A DNA stretch of 64,000 nucleotides from NCBI RefSeq assembly GCF_900187425.1, contig NZ_FYDJ01000002.1:434001-498000 (forward strand), read 5' to 3'. The stretch is from Pseudomonas sp. Irchel s3h14 (GTDB lineage Bacteria; Pseudomonadota; Gammaproteobacteria; Pseudomonadales; Pseudomonadaceae). The translations under genes were made by a program, and so were the position numbers. The notes below the pieces were generated by a model. That model did not search any database. It worked only from the letters and a program-made list of their open reading frames with translations, and was not told the DNA's origin. This document shows positions 53,991 through 64,000 of the stretch, in pieces; position 1 is the first letter of the stretch, and the number at the start of each line of letters is the position of its first letter.

Positions 53991-54117
53991 TTATTTTATG
54001 AGTCATGGCGGTTAGCCACAGGCGTGGGGCGAATCCTAGCCGCGCCCTTAACGATGTGTCAATTTCATGAATCGTCTGTAAACAGGCGAAAAACGTCTAA
54101 GAAATCACTTGTCGACG

Positions 54118-54789
54118 TCAATCGGCGCAGCCGCTCAGGCCACAGGCTTGAAGCTCCGATGATGACGCTTGTGCGGGAAGCGACTGACTCAGCCATGCCG
54201 CGAAGGCTTGCGGCTTGCCGAGCCACGGGCTGATATCGATCAGGGTAAATTGGCCGTTGTGTTCCAGGGCGAAGGTCGGGAAACCCTGGCCGCCGACTTC
54301 GGCCAGGAATGCTCGACTGTCCTTGATGTGGCGATCGGTTTCAGCTGCTTTGAAAGCAGCCTGGAACGCTTGAGGTTCCAGACCGATGTCTGTCGCGAGT
54401 TCTAACAGCACAGATTCATCGGCAATGCGTCGACCTTCCTCGTAGTGAGCACTCTGCAAACGCCCCAGTAACTCCAGTCCGCGGCCGGCGATCTGCTCGG
54501 CTGCCAGCACCGCGGCAATCGGCGGTGCGGAATCGAAAACCGCCGTCTCATCGCGCAGCAATCCTTCGAAATACGCCTCGCCGAACGGCTGACCGGTGTA
54601 CTCGGCAATGCGCCGGTCATGGGGCATCACGTAGTTGCGTAGTTGTGGCGAGACGGTCTGGCGGTTGGCGCCGGTCATCATGCCGCCGCCGTGGGCGATC
54701 ACTGGCAACACAGCCTGAGCGGCTTGCACCAGCGGTTTTGCGCCATAGCACCAGCCGCATAACGGGTCGTAAATGTAGTGAAGGATCAT
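54118..54789 (-). CDS. DsbA family thioredoxin-fold protein
   Basis: A 223-aa cytosolic protein: YIYDPLCGWCYGAKPLV gives a CGWC active site at residues 10-13, followed by a helical insert and the cis-Pro region GGQGFPTFALEHNG. It resembles the DsbA/FrnE-like group (putative protein-disulfide isomerases without signal peptide). The start at 54789 begins the conserved region; the frame continues upstream to 54867 without similarity. Confidence 0.85.
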   Translation of the reverse strand: MILHYIYDPLCGWCYGAKPLVQAAQAVLPVIAHGGGMMTGANRQTVSPQLRNYVMPHDRRIAEYTGQPFGEAYFEGLLRDETAVFDSAPPIAAVLAAEQIAGRGLELLGRLQSAHYEEGRRIADESVLLELATDIGLEPQAFQAAFKAAETDRHIKDSRAFLAEVGGQGFPTFALEHNGQFTLIDISPWLGKPQAFAAWLSQSLPAQASSSELQACGLSGCAD

Positions 54790-54983
54790 GGGAAGGCTCC
54801 GGCAAAAGCGTAGGAAAACGAGATGCCGGCAGATTAGTCCTCCGCCCGTTTCTGAAAAACGCTGCAATGGCTTTCAGTCTGTTTCATGAATCGGTCGAAT
54901 GGCCTCACGACCCCACTGTAACCATCTCGACACAATTAGAAATAATCAAAACACGGAACCTTTCAAGAATAATTAACAGAAGT

Positions 54984-55007
54984 AAATAGCAAGCATTACC
55001 ATTCGCA
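54984..55007. promoter_or_regulatory. Possible Fur box of the TonB-dependent receptor
   Basis: AAATAGCAAGCATTACCATTCGCA; the right half GCATTACCATTCGC is close to the Pseudomonas Fur half-site pattern (CATTATCATTTGC), the left half is weak. It lies 37 bp before the receptor start. Confidence 0.45.
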
Positions 55008-55043
55008 CCCTCGAATTACTCCACCCTTTCGGATGCGCTTCAG

Positions 55044-57134
55044 ATGCCTGCCCCCTTTCGCCTTACGCCCGTCACCCTTGGGCTTTCTGCATTTCTCTCT
55101 GCCGGTTTTGCCTGCGCCGCCCCCACCGTTTTACCCGAAACGTCGATCAGCGCCGAAGCTGAAACCGATGACCCGCGTGTGAAGGAAACCAGCACCGCGA
55201 CCCGCACCGCCACGCCGGTGCGCTACGTTCCACAAGCCATCGACTCAATTAAAACCGCGAACGTCATGGATTACGGCACCAACGATCTGGGCACCGCGCT
55301 GAGCGGCATCCCCAACGTCAGCAGCGGCGCCGACACTCGCTTCGACAGCCTGCGCATCCGCGGTTTCGACGCCAGCAACGACTTCTACCTCGACGGCATT
55401 CGCGACGACAGCCAATACGTACGCGATTTGCACAACATCGAACGCATCGAAGTCCTCAAAGGCCCGGCCGCTGTTTTGTATGGTCGTGGCAGTCAGGGCG
55501 GGATCGTCAATCGGGTCAGCAAGCTGCCTGAATTCGGTCGCCGCTCGACCCTCGAGGCCCAGGGCGGCAGCGACGATTTGCGCAGCCTCTACGCCGACCT
55601 CAGCACCGACCCGAGCGAGAACATCAGCCTGCGCCTGAACATGGGCAACATGGATCAAAACAGCTTCCGCGACGGCGTGAGCGGCAATCGCCAACTGTTC
55701 GCTCCCTCGATGAGCTGGCAACTGACGCCAGACCTGAACTGGCTGGTGCAGTACGAATACAGCCGCTACAACCGTACGCCGGATCGCGGTATCCCCGGTG
55801 TAAACGGACGCCCGGCGGACGTAGGACGGGATACGACCTACGGCAGCGAACACGATTTCATCGACGACAAGTCGCAATCCCTGCGCTCGAAACTCAGTTA
55901 TGAGCTCAGCGACAACTGGCAACTGCGCCACACCCTGGGCGTGTTCAAGCTCAACAGCGATTTCGACAACACCTACCTGACGGGTTATACCCCGGCGACC
56001 AACAAGGTCACGCGCCAGCACTGGCAACAGGACCTGACCACCCGCAACGTCTACAACAACGTCGAACTGGAAGGCGGTTTCGACACGTTCGGCCTTGAGC
56101 ATCGTTTGCTGACCGGCATCGAAATCGGCAGCCAGCGGCGCGACCCTACGTTGTACAACGCAGCCACCGGACGCGGGACTGAGCCTGTACCGGCACTGGA
56201 CCTGTACAACCCCGACCGCAATTTGCGCCATACCGGGCGGATGCAGGTTTCCAGCAGCACTCACACCGAAGTCGAAAGCCGTGCGGTGTACGTGCAGGAT
56301 CAACTGCGTCTGAACGATCAATGGCAACTGCTGGCCGGCTTGCGTTACGACACCTTCGACATCGAGTCGTCCAACAAGCTGCGGGACATTTCCGAAGATC
56401 GTGACAGCCATAGCACCAGTCCGCGTGTAGGACTGGTGTGGACGCCGCTGCAGAATCATTCCTTCTACGCCTCCTGGACCAAGACGTTTTCCCCGGTCGG
56501 CGGTGGTTTGATCGGTATCACCCCGGGCGCTGCCGGCAACAGCAACGACCTGAGCCCCGAACTGACCAAGCAAAAGGAAATCGGCGTGAAGAGCGACTGG
56601 CTCGATGACCGCCTGAGTACCACGTTGGCGATCTACGAACTGGAACTCTACAACCGCCGTACCAGCGACCCGAACGATCCGACCGTCACCTTGATGACCG
56701 GCCTGCAACGTTCCCGCGGGATCGAGCTGACCGGAACCGGCAAGATCGCTGGCAACTGGTACGTGCGTGGTGGCGTGGGTGTGCAGGACGCGACGGTCGA
56801 GAAGGACAACAACGGCTTTGAAGGCAAACGCATCAGCAACGTGGCCAAGCATAACGGCAGCCTGTTCCTGACCTGGAAACCGGAAATGGGCTGGTACGCC
56901 GAAACCGGTCTGACCCTGGTAGGCCAGCGTTATGCCGACAACCTCAACACCACCGTCCTGCCGGGTTACGGTCGTTGGGATGCATTGGCCGGGTTCCGGC
57001 AGAAGGATTGGGATTTGCGCGCGGCGCTGAACAACATCAGCGACAAGACCTACTACTCGTCGGCCACCAGCGCGGCGCAGATTCAGCCGGGTGAACCGCG
57101 CAGTCTGGTCGTGACTGGCACCTACAGCTTCTAA
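55044..57134 (+). CDS. TonB-dependent siderophore receptor (catecholate type)
   Basis: A 696-aa outer-membrane receptor. Signal peptide (about 1-26), plug domain with PQAIDSIKTANVMDYGTNDL, SLRIRGFDASNDFYLDGIRDD and IERIEVLKGPAAVLYGRGSQGGIVN, then a 22-strand barrel ending LVVTGTYSF with terminal Phe. It resembles Fiu-like catecholate receptors. No TonB-box sigma-regulator extension is present at the N-terminus, so it is not a signal-transducing receptor. Likely iron-regulated through the weak Fur box upstream. Confidence 0.92.
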   Translation: MPAPFRLTPVTLGLSAFLSAGFACAAPTVLPETSISAEAETDDPRVKETSTATRTATPVRYVPQAIDSIKTANVMDYGTNDLGTALSGIPNVSSGADTRFDSLRIRGFDASNDFYLDGIRDDSQYVRDLHNIERIEVLKGPAAVLYGRGSQGGIVNRVSKLPEFGRRSTLEAQGGSDDLRSLYADLSTDPSENISLRLNMGNMDQNSFRDGVSGNRQLFAPSMSWQLTPDLNWLVQYEYSRYNRTPDRGIPGVNGRPADVGRDTTYGSEHDFIDDKSQSLRSKLSYELSDNWQLRHTLGVFKLNSDFDNTYLTGYTPATNKVTRQHWQQDLTTRNVYNNVELEGGFDTFGLEHRLLTGIEIGSQRRDPTLYNAATGRGTEPVPALDLYNPDRNLRHTGRMQVSSSTHTEVESRAVYVQDQLRLNDQWQLLAGLRYDTFDIESSNKLRDISEDRDSHSTSPRVGLVWTPLQNHSFYASWTKTFSPVGGGLIGITPGAAGNSNDLSPELTKQKEIGVKSDWLDDRLSTTLAIYELELYNRRTSDPNDPTVTLMTGLQRSRGIELTGTGKIAGNWYVRGGVGVQDATVEKDNNGFEGKRISNVAKHNGSLFLTWKPEMGWYAETGLTLVGQRYADNLNTTVLPGYGRWDALAGFRQKDWDLRAALNNISDKTYYSSATSAAQIQPGEPRSLVVTGTYSF

Positions 57135-57155
57135 AAAACACCGCCCCCACGACTA

Positions 57156-57262
57156 GATCGTTCCCACGCTCCGCGTGGGAATGCAGCCTGAGACGCTCTG
57201 CGTCTCAAGAGCGGACGCAGAGCGTCCGGTGAGGCATTCCCACGCGGAGCGTGGGAACGATC
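57156..57262. repeat. Inverted extragenic repeat, 'CGTTCCCACGC' family, copy 2
   Basis: Same structure as 3133-3242, between the siderophore-receptor gene and the small gene at 57340. Confidence 0.9.
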
Positions 57263-57284
57263 ATGGGCACAAAACCTTCGCCCA

Positions 57285-57317
57285 TAAAAAAAGCGCCGCC
57301 ATCCCGGCAGCGCTTTT
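57285..57317 (-). terminator. Terminator of the gene at 57340-57552
   Basis: AAAAGCGCTGCCGGG...GGCGGCGCTTTTTTT on the minus strand, about 25 nt after the stop. Confidence 0.8.
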
Positions 57318-57339
57318 ACCAATCCGTTGTTTTTTCTTC

Positions 57340-57552
57340 TTATCCTTCCATCACATCCCACAACGCTTCCAGCTCCGCTTCGCTGAATAAACCAGCGGGG
57401 TAGCGTTCGATCATCATCCGGCGCGGATCAGGTTCTCTGATCTGACGCGTTCCATTGGACTTCAACCAGTGCGCCAGGACCTGGAGCGATTCGCTGTTTA
57501 CTGCCAGGGGATGCAACGCCCGCTCGCTCACAACATTCATTTCGGCGTTCAT
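57340..57552 (-). CDS. Small conserved hypothetical protein
   Basis: A 70-aa protein (start MNAEMNVVSERALHPLAV, an upstream in-frame Met at 57594 is also possible). It ends MIERYPAGLFSEAELEALWDVME. Not recognised beyond being a compact helical protein. A terminator follows it directly, which supports it being expressed. Confidence 0.6.
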   Translation of the reverse strand: MNAEMNVVSERALHPLAVNSESLQVLAHWLKSNGTRQIREPDPRRMMIERYPAGLFSEAELEALWDVMEG

Positions 57553-57694
57553 TTCCGCGCTCTCTCCTGGTTTGTGAGCGGCTAACTTATCCAAGGTTTA
57601 TGACAGAACATCGCAGTTCTCCCCCCTCCCTGTTTTGCACCATGAGCGATACAAGAGCTGTGCCAAGGTTTCGCAACTGTCGACAAGCGGATAC

Positions 57695-57729
57695 AAAAAA
57701 GCCCGCAGTCCTGTAGGGCTGCGGGCTTT
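57695..57729 (-). terminator. Terminator of aguBA
   Basis: AAAGCCCGCAGCCCT-ACAGG-ACTGCGGGCTTTTTT on the minus strand, 70 nt after the aguA stop. Confidence 0.85.
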
Positions 57730-57798
57730 CTGCTAAACCATGAGTGAAAACGTTTGCCTGAATTATTTTGCAACCAACTCAAGCTGTTACAACCCCAC

Positions 57799-58905
57799 TC
57801 ACTCCTTGTGCGGTGCTGGCTGTTGTTGGGTAAGGCAGTGGATGTTACCGCCTCCCAGTAACAGTTCGCGGCCGGGCACCATCACCACTTCGTGCTGCGG
57901 GAACAGTGCCTGCAAAATCTCTTTTGCCGGGCCATCCAACGGATCGTCGAAGCTCGGCGCGATGATGCCGCCATTCACGATCAGAAAGTTCACGTAGGAA
58001 CCGGCCAGACGCACGGTCGGATTACGTTCCTGAGTCCCGTCCACCGGATCAACACCCGCGCACTCTTCTTCGGTCGCATACAGCGGCCCCGGAATCGGCA
58101 TCTTGTGCACCGTGAATGGGCGACCCTTGGCGTCGGTGCTGCTTTCCAGCACTTTCATCGCCGCCTGGCAGCGCGGGTAGTTCGGGTCCTGCGGGTCATC
58201 GGTCCAGGCCAGCAACACTTCGCCCGGACGCACGTAGCAGCAGAAGTTATCCACATGACCGTCGGTTTCGTCGTTGAACAAACCGTCCGGCAGCCAGATG
58301 ATTTTATCCACAGCCAGATTCGCGCTGAGCACCGCTTCGATTTCTGCACGGTTCATGTGCGGATTGCGATTGCGGTTAAGCAGGCATTCTTCGGTGGTGA
58401 TCAGCGTGCCTTCGCCATCAACGTGGATCGAACCGCCTTCAAGCACAAAGCCCTCGGTGCGGTAGCGCTGACTGCGCTCGATCTCGAGGATCTTACCGCC
58501 CACCTGGGAATCGCGATTCCACGGCGAATACAGCCCCCCGTCGAAACCGCCCCACGAGTTGAAGTCCCAATTCACACCACGGACTTCGCCACTGTTATTG
58601 ATGACGAACGTCGGGCCGGTGTCGCGAACCCAGGCGTCGTCGCTGGACATTTCCACCACACGAATATTCGGCACGTCCAGACGGGCACGGGCGTTTTCGT
58701 ATTGGCCGGCGGAAACCGCCACGGTCACCGGTTCGAAACGTGCAATGGCTTTGGCCACCGCGACGTGCGCGGCTTGCGCCGGTTTGCCACCCAGGCGCCA
58801 GTTGTCCGGACGCTCGGGCCAGATCATCCAGGTCTGGGTTTGCGGCGCCCATTCGGCCGGCATGTAAAAGCCGTCGGCGCGCGGCGTGCTGTGCAAAGTG
58901 GTCAT
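57799..58905 (-). CDS. aguA: Agmatine deiminase
   Basis: Hydrolyses agmatine to N-carbamoylputrescine and ammonia, the first step of agmatine-to-putrescine conversion. The 368-aa guanidine-modifying-superfamily protein opens [20 protein letters not shown], has the substrate site [15 protein letters not shown] and [11 protein letters not shown], and the nucleophile Cys in [10 protein letters not shown] near residue 357. aguB lies 5 nt upstream on the same strand. Confidence 0.97.
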   Translation of the reverse strand: MTTLHSTPRADGFYMPAEWAPQTQTWMIWPERPDNWRLGGKPAQAAHVAVAKAIARFEPVTVAVSAGQYENARARLDVPNIRVVEMSSDDAWVRDTGPTFVINNSGEVRGVNWDFNSWGGFDGGLYSPWNRDSQVGGKILEIERSQRYRTEGFVLEGGSIHVDGEGTLITTEECLLNRNRNPHMNRAEIEAVLSANLAVDKIIWLPDGLFNDETDGHVDNFCCYVRPGEVLLAWTDDPQDPNYPRCQAAMKVLESSTDAKGRPFTVHKMPIPGPLYATEEECAGVDPVDGTQERNPTVRLAGSYVNFLIVNGGIIAPSFDDPLDGPAKEILQALFPQHEVVMVPGRELLLGGGNIHCLTQQQPAPHKE

Positions 58906-58910
58906 AGCGA

Positions 58911-59789
<879 letters not shown>

Positions 59790-59993
59790 GAATCATCTCC
59801 GGGGCAATTGCTTGAGGGTCGAGTGTGGCATCGACCAATGACAGAAATGGGAAGCACCGGGCGTGGTGGGTCCACACCGGGGCAGTGGCGACTTTATAAC
59901 CGATAAAAATCGTCTTTTAAAGCGACAAATAATCAATCTGTCGAAAATATCTCAATTTAACCCGATAACAATCGATGTTTATCACCCTTCACT

Positions 59994-60100
59994 GATCGTT
60001 CCCACGCTCCGCGTGGGAATGCAGCCGGGGACGCTCCGCGTCCCAAGAGCGGACGCGGAGCGTCCAGTGAGGCATTCCCACGCAGAGCGTGGGAACGATC
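59994..60100. repeat. Inverted extragenic repeat, 'CGTTCCCACGC' family, copy 3
   Basis: Same structure as 3133-3242 and 57156-57262. It ends 5 nt before the stop codon of the minus-strand aminotransferase gene, so the repeat may form its transcript end. Confidence 0.9.
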
Positions 60101-60105
60101 AGTGT

Positions 60106-63018
60106 CTAGAGCCCCTCGCCCAAAACTTTGGAAAGCATGTCCACAAAGAAATCCACGCTCTGACGCGAGGTCACCATCGGCGGTTTGATCTTGAGGATGT
60201 TCAGGTAATCGCCGGTCGGCTGCATGAAGATCCCCAGCTCGCGCAACCGATCACACAGCGCCGTGGTTTCTTCGGTCGCCGGTTCCAGGGTTTCGCGATT
60301 GCGGACCAACTCGACGCCCAGATAGAAGCCGGAACCATGCACCGCGCCCACCAGCGGATGAATATCGATCAGCGCTTCAAGCCGTTCCTTGAAATACCCG
60401 CCAACGACCTGGGCGTTTCCCCACAGCTTTTCTTCCTCCATCACATCCAGCACTGCCATGCCGATCTGGCAACTGACCGGGCTGCCACCAGCCGACGAGA
60501 AGAAGTAACCCTCGGCTTCCAGTGCTTCGGCGATTTCCCGACGGGTGATCACCGCGCCCAACGGTTGGCCGTTGCCCATGCCTTTGGCCATGGTGATGAT
60601 GTCCGGCACCACGCCTTGCTCTTCGAAGCCCCAGAAAAAGTTGCCCATGCGGCCGTAACCGACCTGCACTTCGTCAGCAATACACACACCGCCCTGGGCA
60701 CGAACCAGCGCATAAACCTGCTTCAAATACCCTGGTGGCAGCGAGATACCACCGGCATTGCCGTACACCGGTTCGCAGATGAAACCGGCCAGCTGGCGCT
60801 TCTGCTCGGCGATTTTCGCCAGGTTGTGTTCGACGCTGCGCACGTAGTCCGGCGCGCTATCCGGCCCACGGAATTCGCCGCGATAGGTGTTCGGCGCGGT
60901 GACCGGATGCACCCAGTCCGGACGGCTGCTCAAGGCCTTCGGGTTATCGGCGATCGAAGTCGAGACCGCGTCCGCGCCTACTGTCCAACCGTGATAGGCC
61001 TCCAGCACGCTGAGCATGTCGCGACCGCCGCTGTAGGCCCAAGCCAAACGGATTGCCAGGTCATTGGCCTCGCTGCCACTGTTGACCAGAAACACCCGGT
61101 CCATGGAGTCCGGCGACAGTTTCAGCAAACGTTCGGAGAACTCGGCAATCGCCGCGTAGTTGAAGCGCGAGTTGGTGTTGAGCAGCGACCACTGACGACT
61201 GGCGACAGCAGCCATGCGCGGATGACCGTGGCCCAGCACCGCGACGTTGTTGAGCATGTCGAGGTAGGAGCGGCCCTGCATGTCGATCAGGTGATTGCGC
61301 CAGCCACGTTCGATGCGCGGCGGGTCTACGTAATAGTGCTTCTGGGTACGGGCGAAACTGGCGTCACGGCGCGCCAGCAACGTCTGCGAATCGAGTTCTT
61401 CTTCAGCGTCACAGGCCAACCCAAGCAGAGTTGCCGGTGACGGGCACAACGCCTGCCAGGCCGCTGCGCGAGACGGCGTGCAAAACAACGGCGCCGTGAA
61501 CGAAGCGCCCCGGCACAACTGCACAATCAACGGCCCGCTGATCGAACCCAGCACCTGGCCTTTGACCAGCGCTGCGCCCGTGTGCAGCGACGGGGTCACG
61601 CCCCACAACCGCACGCTAAGTTGCGGGCCATCCAGTTGCAGCACACCTGCTGCCGGCTGATGCACCACCCCGGCAAACGGCGATTCGACCGCCGTGCCGT
61701 GGGGCACTCGCAATTCGACGTGCAATGGGCAAGTGTCCGGCTCAGTGCCGCTGTCCGGCCGGGTGCGGGACAAGCGATATTGCCCATAACGACTGGCTGC
61801 CAGACCATGAGCCGCGGCAGCTTCAGTCAGCAGACGCTGATCGATCCCCTCCTGCTCCCAGTTGCCGGCCTCAAAATGCGGACTTAGCACGCCCAAATCG
61901 ATCAACGCAAACTCACGCCCTACCAGGCTCGGCAGCAGCGGCGCAAAGCCTTCGCTGCCGATGCTCGGCAGGTTCTGGCCGACCGAGGTCAGGATTGCCG
62001 CTTCCATCAACGCCAACGGCACCGATGTAGCGACGCGGAAAATCTCCCACTCGTGGGTGAGGTTGTCGCGGCTGTACGCGTTGCCAGGATCGATGCTGAC
62101 CTGCTGCTCGCCGCTAAGCACCAACACCGCCGCACGGGCGACGATCAACGGCCAGAGCGCCAGTAGCTCTTCCTGCGTGAGCGGATTGACAGCGTGATAG
62201 GCCTGAACCGCCGGCAAAATATAGAACGGATCGCCATCGGCATGGTGCAGCAGCGCCGCACACGTCACCGACAGATCAGTAATGCGCCAGGTACGAACCA
62301 GGTCGCCGAAATCGATCACACCCTGCAATTGCCACTGGCGTTGCGAATCTCGCTGCCAAACCACGTTGTCGTCTGTGATATCCATGTGAATGGCTTGCAC
62401 CGGCAGCTTATCCACAAGCGGCTGCAAATGACGCTCGGCCTGTTCGGCCGCATCGGCAATCAGCCGACGTTGCTGGTCGTCGTTGATGACCGGCAGCAAA
62501 TGCGCGATCAGCGCGTTGGCGTGACGGGCGTCCCATTGAAGGGTGCGCTCAAGGCCCGGATGGTCGAAACCGGCCAGGGCCAGATCCATTTCACCGCAGA
62601 GCCGACCGAAGCCGGCCACCACTGAACCGGGCAGATGATCCAGGTGTGTGAGCGACTGGCCTTCGATGTAATCGAGCAGGCGCACATGCACCGGTTGGCC
62701 GCCGACTTCCAGGGAGAGAAGGTCTGCACCGTTTTTTGCGGGAATAACTCTTGGCACATGCACATCAGGGTGTTCACCCAAATGCTTGAGCCCGGCGTGC
62801 TGGGCGTGCAGCTCCTGCGCCGAGTAATCGCCACGGCAGATTTTCAGGACAAAACGCCCCTGATCGCTGTCGACCCGAAAGTTAAGATCTTGCTGGCTAC
62901 CAAGGGCCTGCAACCTTCCACTCAGCCCGTAATGTCCCTTCAGCAGCTCAAGCGCTTGCTCCGCAGACACTTGCGGGCTGGGCAAACTGGCGCGATGAAT
63001 CAACGTGGCGAGCGGCAT
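60106..63018 (-). CDS. Three-domain protein: APH-like phosphotransferase - M23-like - class III aminotransferase
   Basis: A 970-aa cytosolic fusion. Residues about 20-290 form an APH/choline-kinase-like phosphotransferase domain ([18 protein letters not shown], the catalytic Asp loop [13 protein letters not shown], then GVIDFGDLV). About 420-520 is an M23-like, biotinyl/lysostaphin-type beta domain ([17 protein letters not shown]). About 550-970 is a PLP-dependent class III aminotransferase ([26 protein letters not shown], catalytic Lys in TMAKGMGNG). The fusion is known in Pseudomonas. Its neighbours aguAB suggest polyamine or amino-alcohol use, which is inference. RBS not obvious. Confidence 0.87.
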   Translation of the reverse strand: MPLATLIHRASLPSPQVSAEQALELLKGHYGLSGRLQALGSQQDLNFRVDSDQGRFVLKICRGDYSAQELHAQHAGLKHLGEHPDVHVPRVIPAKNGADLLSLEVGGQPVHVRLLDYIEGQSLTHLDHLPGSVVAGFGRLCGEMDLALAGFDHPGLERTLQWDARHANALIAHLLPVINDDQQRRLIADAAEQAERHLQPLVDKLPVQAIHMDITDDNVVWQRDSQRQWQLQGVIDFGDLVRTWRITDLSVTCAALLHHADGDPFYILPAVQAYHAVNPLTQEELLALWPLIVARAAVLVLSGEQQVSIDPGNAYSRDNLTHEWEIFRVATSVPLALMEAAILTSVGQNLPSIGSEGFAPLLPSLVGREFALIDLGVLSPHFEAGNWEQEGIDQRLLTEAAAAHGLAASRYGQYRLSRTRPDSGTEPDTCPLHVELRVPHGTAVESPFAGVVHQPAAGVLQLDGPQLSVRLWGVTPSLHTGAALVKGQVLGSISGPLIVQLCRGASFTAPLFCTPSRAAAWQALCPSPATLLGLACDAEEELDSQTLLARRDASFARTQKHYYVDPPRIERGWRNHLIDMQGRSYLDMLNNVAVLGHGHPRMAAVASRQWSLLNTNSRFNYAAIAEFSERLLKLSPDSMDRVFLVNSGSEANDLAIRLAWAYSGGRDMLSVLEAYHGWTVGADAVSTSIADNPKALSSRPDWVHPVTAPNTYRGEFRGPDSAPDYVRSVEHNLAKIAEQKRQLAGFICEPVYGNAGGISLPPGYLKQVYALVRAQGGVCIADEVQVGYGRMGNFFWGFEEQGVVPDIITMAKGMGNGQPLGAVITRREIAEALEAEGYFFSSAGGSPVSCQIGMAVLDVMEEEKLWGNAQVVGGYFKERLEALIDIHPLVGAVHGSGFYLGVELVRNRETLEPATEETTALCDRLRELGIFMQPTGDYLNILKIKPPMVTSRQSVDFFVDMLSKVLGEGL

Positions 63019-63349
63019 ACAACGACCCCTGAAGTTTTATTAGGCGCTTATATCGCCACTGCTTGGGGCGATACGCAACCCCCCTTCAAGTCTCTATTGA
63101 ACTTTCCTACGCCAATCTCGGATTGCCTTCCGCTGACCTTGACCCCAACCTATGACCCGTACGGATACACGAACCTTTCAAGGTAGAAACGAACACCATG
63201 ACAATGCGGCGCCTGGAGATTGATAGCCCTTCTATTGATCAACCTCCGCGACTTCGAGGATTTTATCGCCTGAACAATCGCGCCCCTCGCACCGGCCGCC
63301 ACTTTGCGCAAGAATGGCACCCATCTACACCTATTGCTGGAGAAAGACC
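63019..63349. other. Intergenic region, aminotransferase to rmlC (divergent)
   Basis: About 330 bp holding the two divergent promoters. No credible ORF or RNA gene. Confidence 0.45.
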
Positions 63350-63895
63350 ATGAAAGTAGTCACCACCGACCTGCCCGGTGTTCTGATCATCGAACCCAAG
63401 GTATTTGGTGACGAGCGCGGTTTCTTCTATGAAAGCTTCAATGCCAAGGCTTTCAAAGAAATGACTGGCCTGGAGACGAATTTCGTTCAAGACAATCATT
63501 CCCGCTCGCAAAAAGGCGTATTGCGCGGCCTGCATTACCAACTGGAAAACACTCAGGGCAAACTGGTTCGCGTCACAGCCGGTGAAGTACTCGACGTGGC
63601 GGTGGACATTCGCCGCAGTTCACCACATTTCGGCAAGTGGGTGGCCGTGCGTCTGTCTGCCGAGAACCATCGTCAAATGTGGGTCCCGGAGGGTTTCGCC
63701 CACGGTTTCGTGGTGCTGAGCGAGTTCGCCGAATTCCTCTACAAAACCACCGACTACTACACCCCGTCCGCCGAGCGCAGCATTCGCTGGAACGATCCGG
63801 ATCTGGCAATCGATTGGCAACTGGACGAAGCACCGAAACTGTCCCATAAAGATCAGGCCGCCGCGTTCTTCAAGGACGCTGACGTTTTTTCCTGA
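63350..63895 (+). CDS. rmlC: dTDP-4-dehydrorhamnose 3,5-epimerase
   Basis: Third enzyme of dTDP-L-rhamnose synthesis for LPS and other glycans. The 181-aa RmlC cupin has VLIIEPKVFGDERGFFYESF, the active-site HYQLENTQGKLVRV and FAHGFVVLSE, with catalytic His in RGLHYQ and Tyr in YKTTDYYTPS. AGAAAGACC precedes the ATG at 63350; a frame start at 63314 is less likely. Other rml genes may follow beyond the window. Confidence 0.95.
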   Translation: MKVVTTDLPGVLIIEPKVFGDERGFFYESFNAKAFKEMTGLETNFVQDNHSRSQKGVLRGLHYQLENTQGKLVRVTAGEVLDVAVDIRRSSPHFGKWVAVRLSAENHRQMWVPEGFAHGFVVLSEFAEFLYKTTDYYTPSAERSIRWNDPDLAIDWQLDEAPKLSHKDQAAAFFKDADVFS

Positions 63896-64000
63896 AACAC
63901 CGTCTGAATCTTCGCCGCACAGGCGTGCCTGACCCACGGCGCGCAGACTGCGCCCGCAAGCCTAGGCATAATGCGCCTGTACCCACAGGCGCTCGATGCT

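Noticed and set aside
55245..56852. 535-aa minus-strand open frame across the TonB receptor gene
   Set aside because: Shadow of the receptor gene; composition typical of antisense.

Overview
The window is a GC-rich chromosomal segment of a Pseudomonas, most likely from the P. fluorescens species complex. The evidence is the gene order (ntrBC - trmL - secB - grxC - gpmI - envC-like - ctpA - hisBHAF - mutY - yggX - tRNA-Phe - amino-acid ABC transporter), which I recall as the same order in P. aeruginosa. Two families of inverted intergenic repeats typical of fluorescent pseudomonads are also present, three copies of each. Protein identities below rest on motif and family recognition only; no database was searched.

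Layout. 1-11.2 kb is core housekeeping: nitrogen control (ntrBC, with a visible sigma-54 promoter and an NtrC site), tRNA modification, protein export and redox genes, glycolysis, and an envC-like/ctpA/deacetylase cell-wall cluster. 11.4-14.6 kb holds two tandem paralogous trypsin-like proteases, one a lipoprotein and one with a Sec signal. They sit beside a solute-binding-protein gene whose last codons are also present as a relic between the two proteases, which records the duplication. 15.4-18.4 kb is hisBHAF with an embedded DUF2164 gene. 18.7-24.9 kb has an OFA-family transporter, a PanZ-like acetyltransferase, AsmA, MutY, YggX and tRNA-Phe. 24.9-29 kb is a patch of accessory genes (DUF1016 nuclease, hydrolase, paired small basic proteins, orphan VapB). 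29-36.7 kb has a GABA-type permease, a complete polar amino-acid ABC transporter with a linked methyltransferase, and an unusually long deaminase-like protein.

36.9-48.4 kb is a genomic island of about 11.5 kb inserted in the 3' end of tRNA-Thr(UGU). A 15-bp direct repeat marks both ends (36906-36920 and 48434-48448), and an intact tyrosine integrase lies next to the tRNA. Inside are a second tyrosine recombinase with a small coupled partner, two AT-rich genes of unknown function, a membrane protein with a long cytosolic core, and a four-gene translationally coupled operon that I read as an ABC-three-component (ABC-3C) conflict system. The operon is bracketed by two decayed, oppositely oriented IS5-family copies. 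It consists of a DUF2326 SMC-like ATPase, a small middle component, a C-terminal-domain protein, and a small two-helix membrane protein. The C-terminal tail of the membrane protein repeats a motif found at the N-terminus of the CTD protein. This is the best candidate in the window for an undescribed arrangement.

48.5-64 kb returns to ordinary chromosome: an SDR, two DsbA-family proteins, a tautomerase, antitoxin-like remnants, an OprD-family porin, a TonB-dependent siderophore receptor, the agmatine-to-putrescine pair aguA/aguB, a three-domain phosphotransferase/aminotransferase protein, and rmlC at the right edge.
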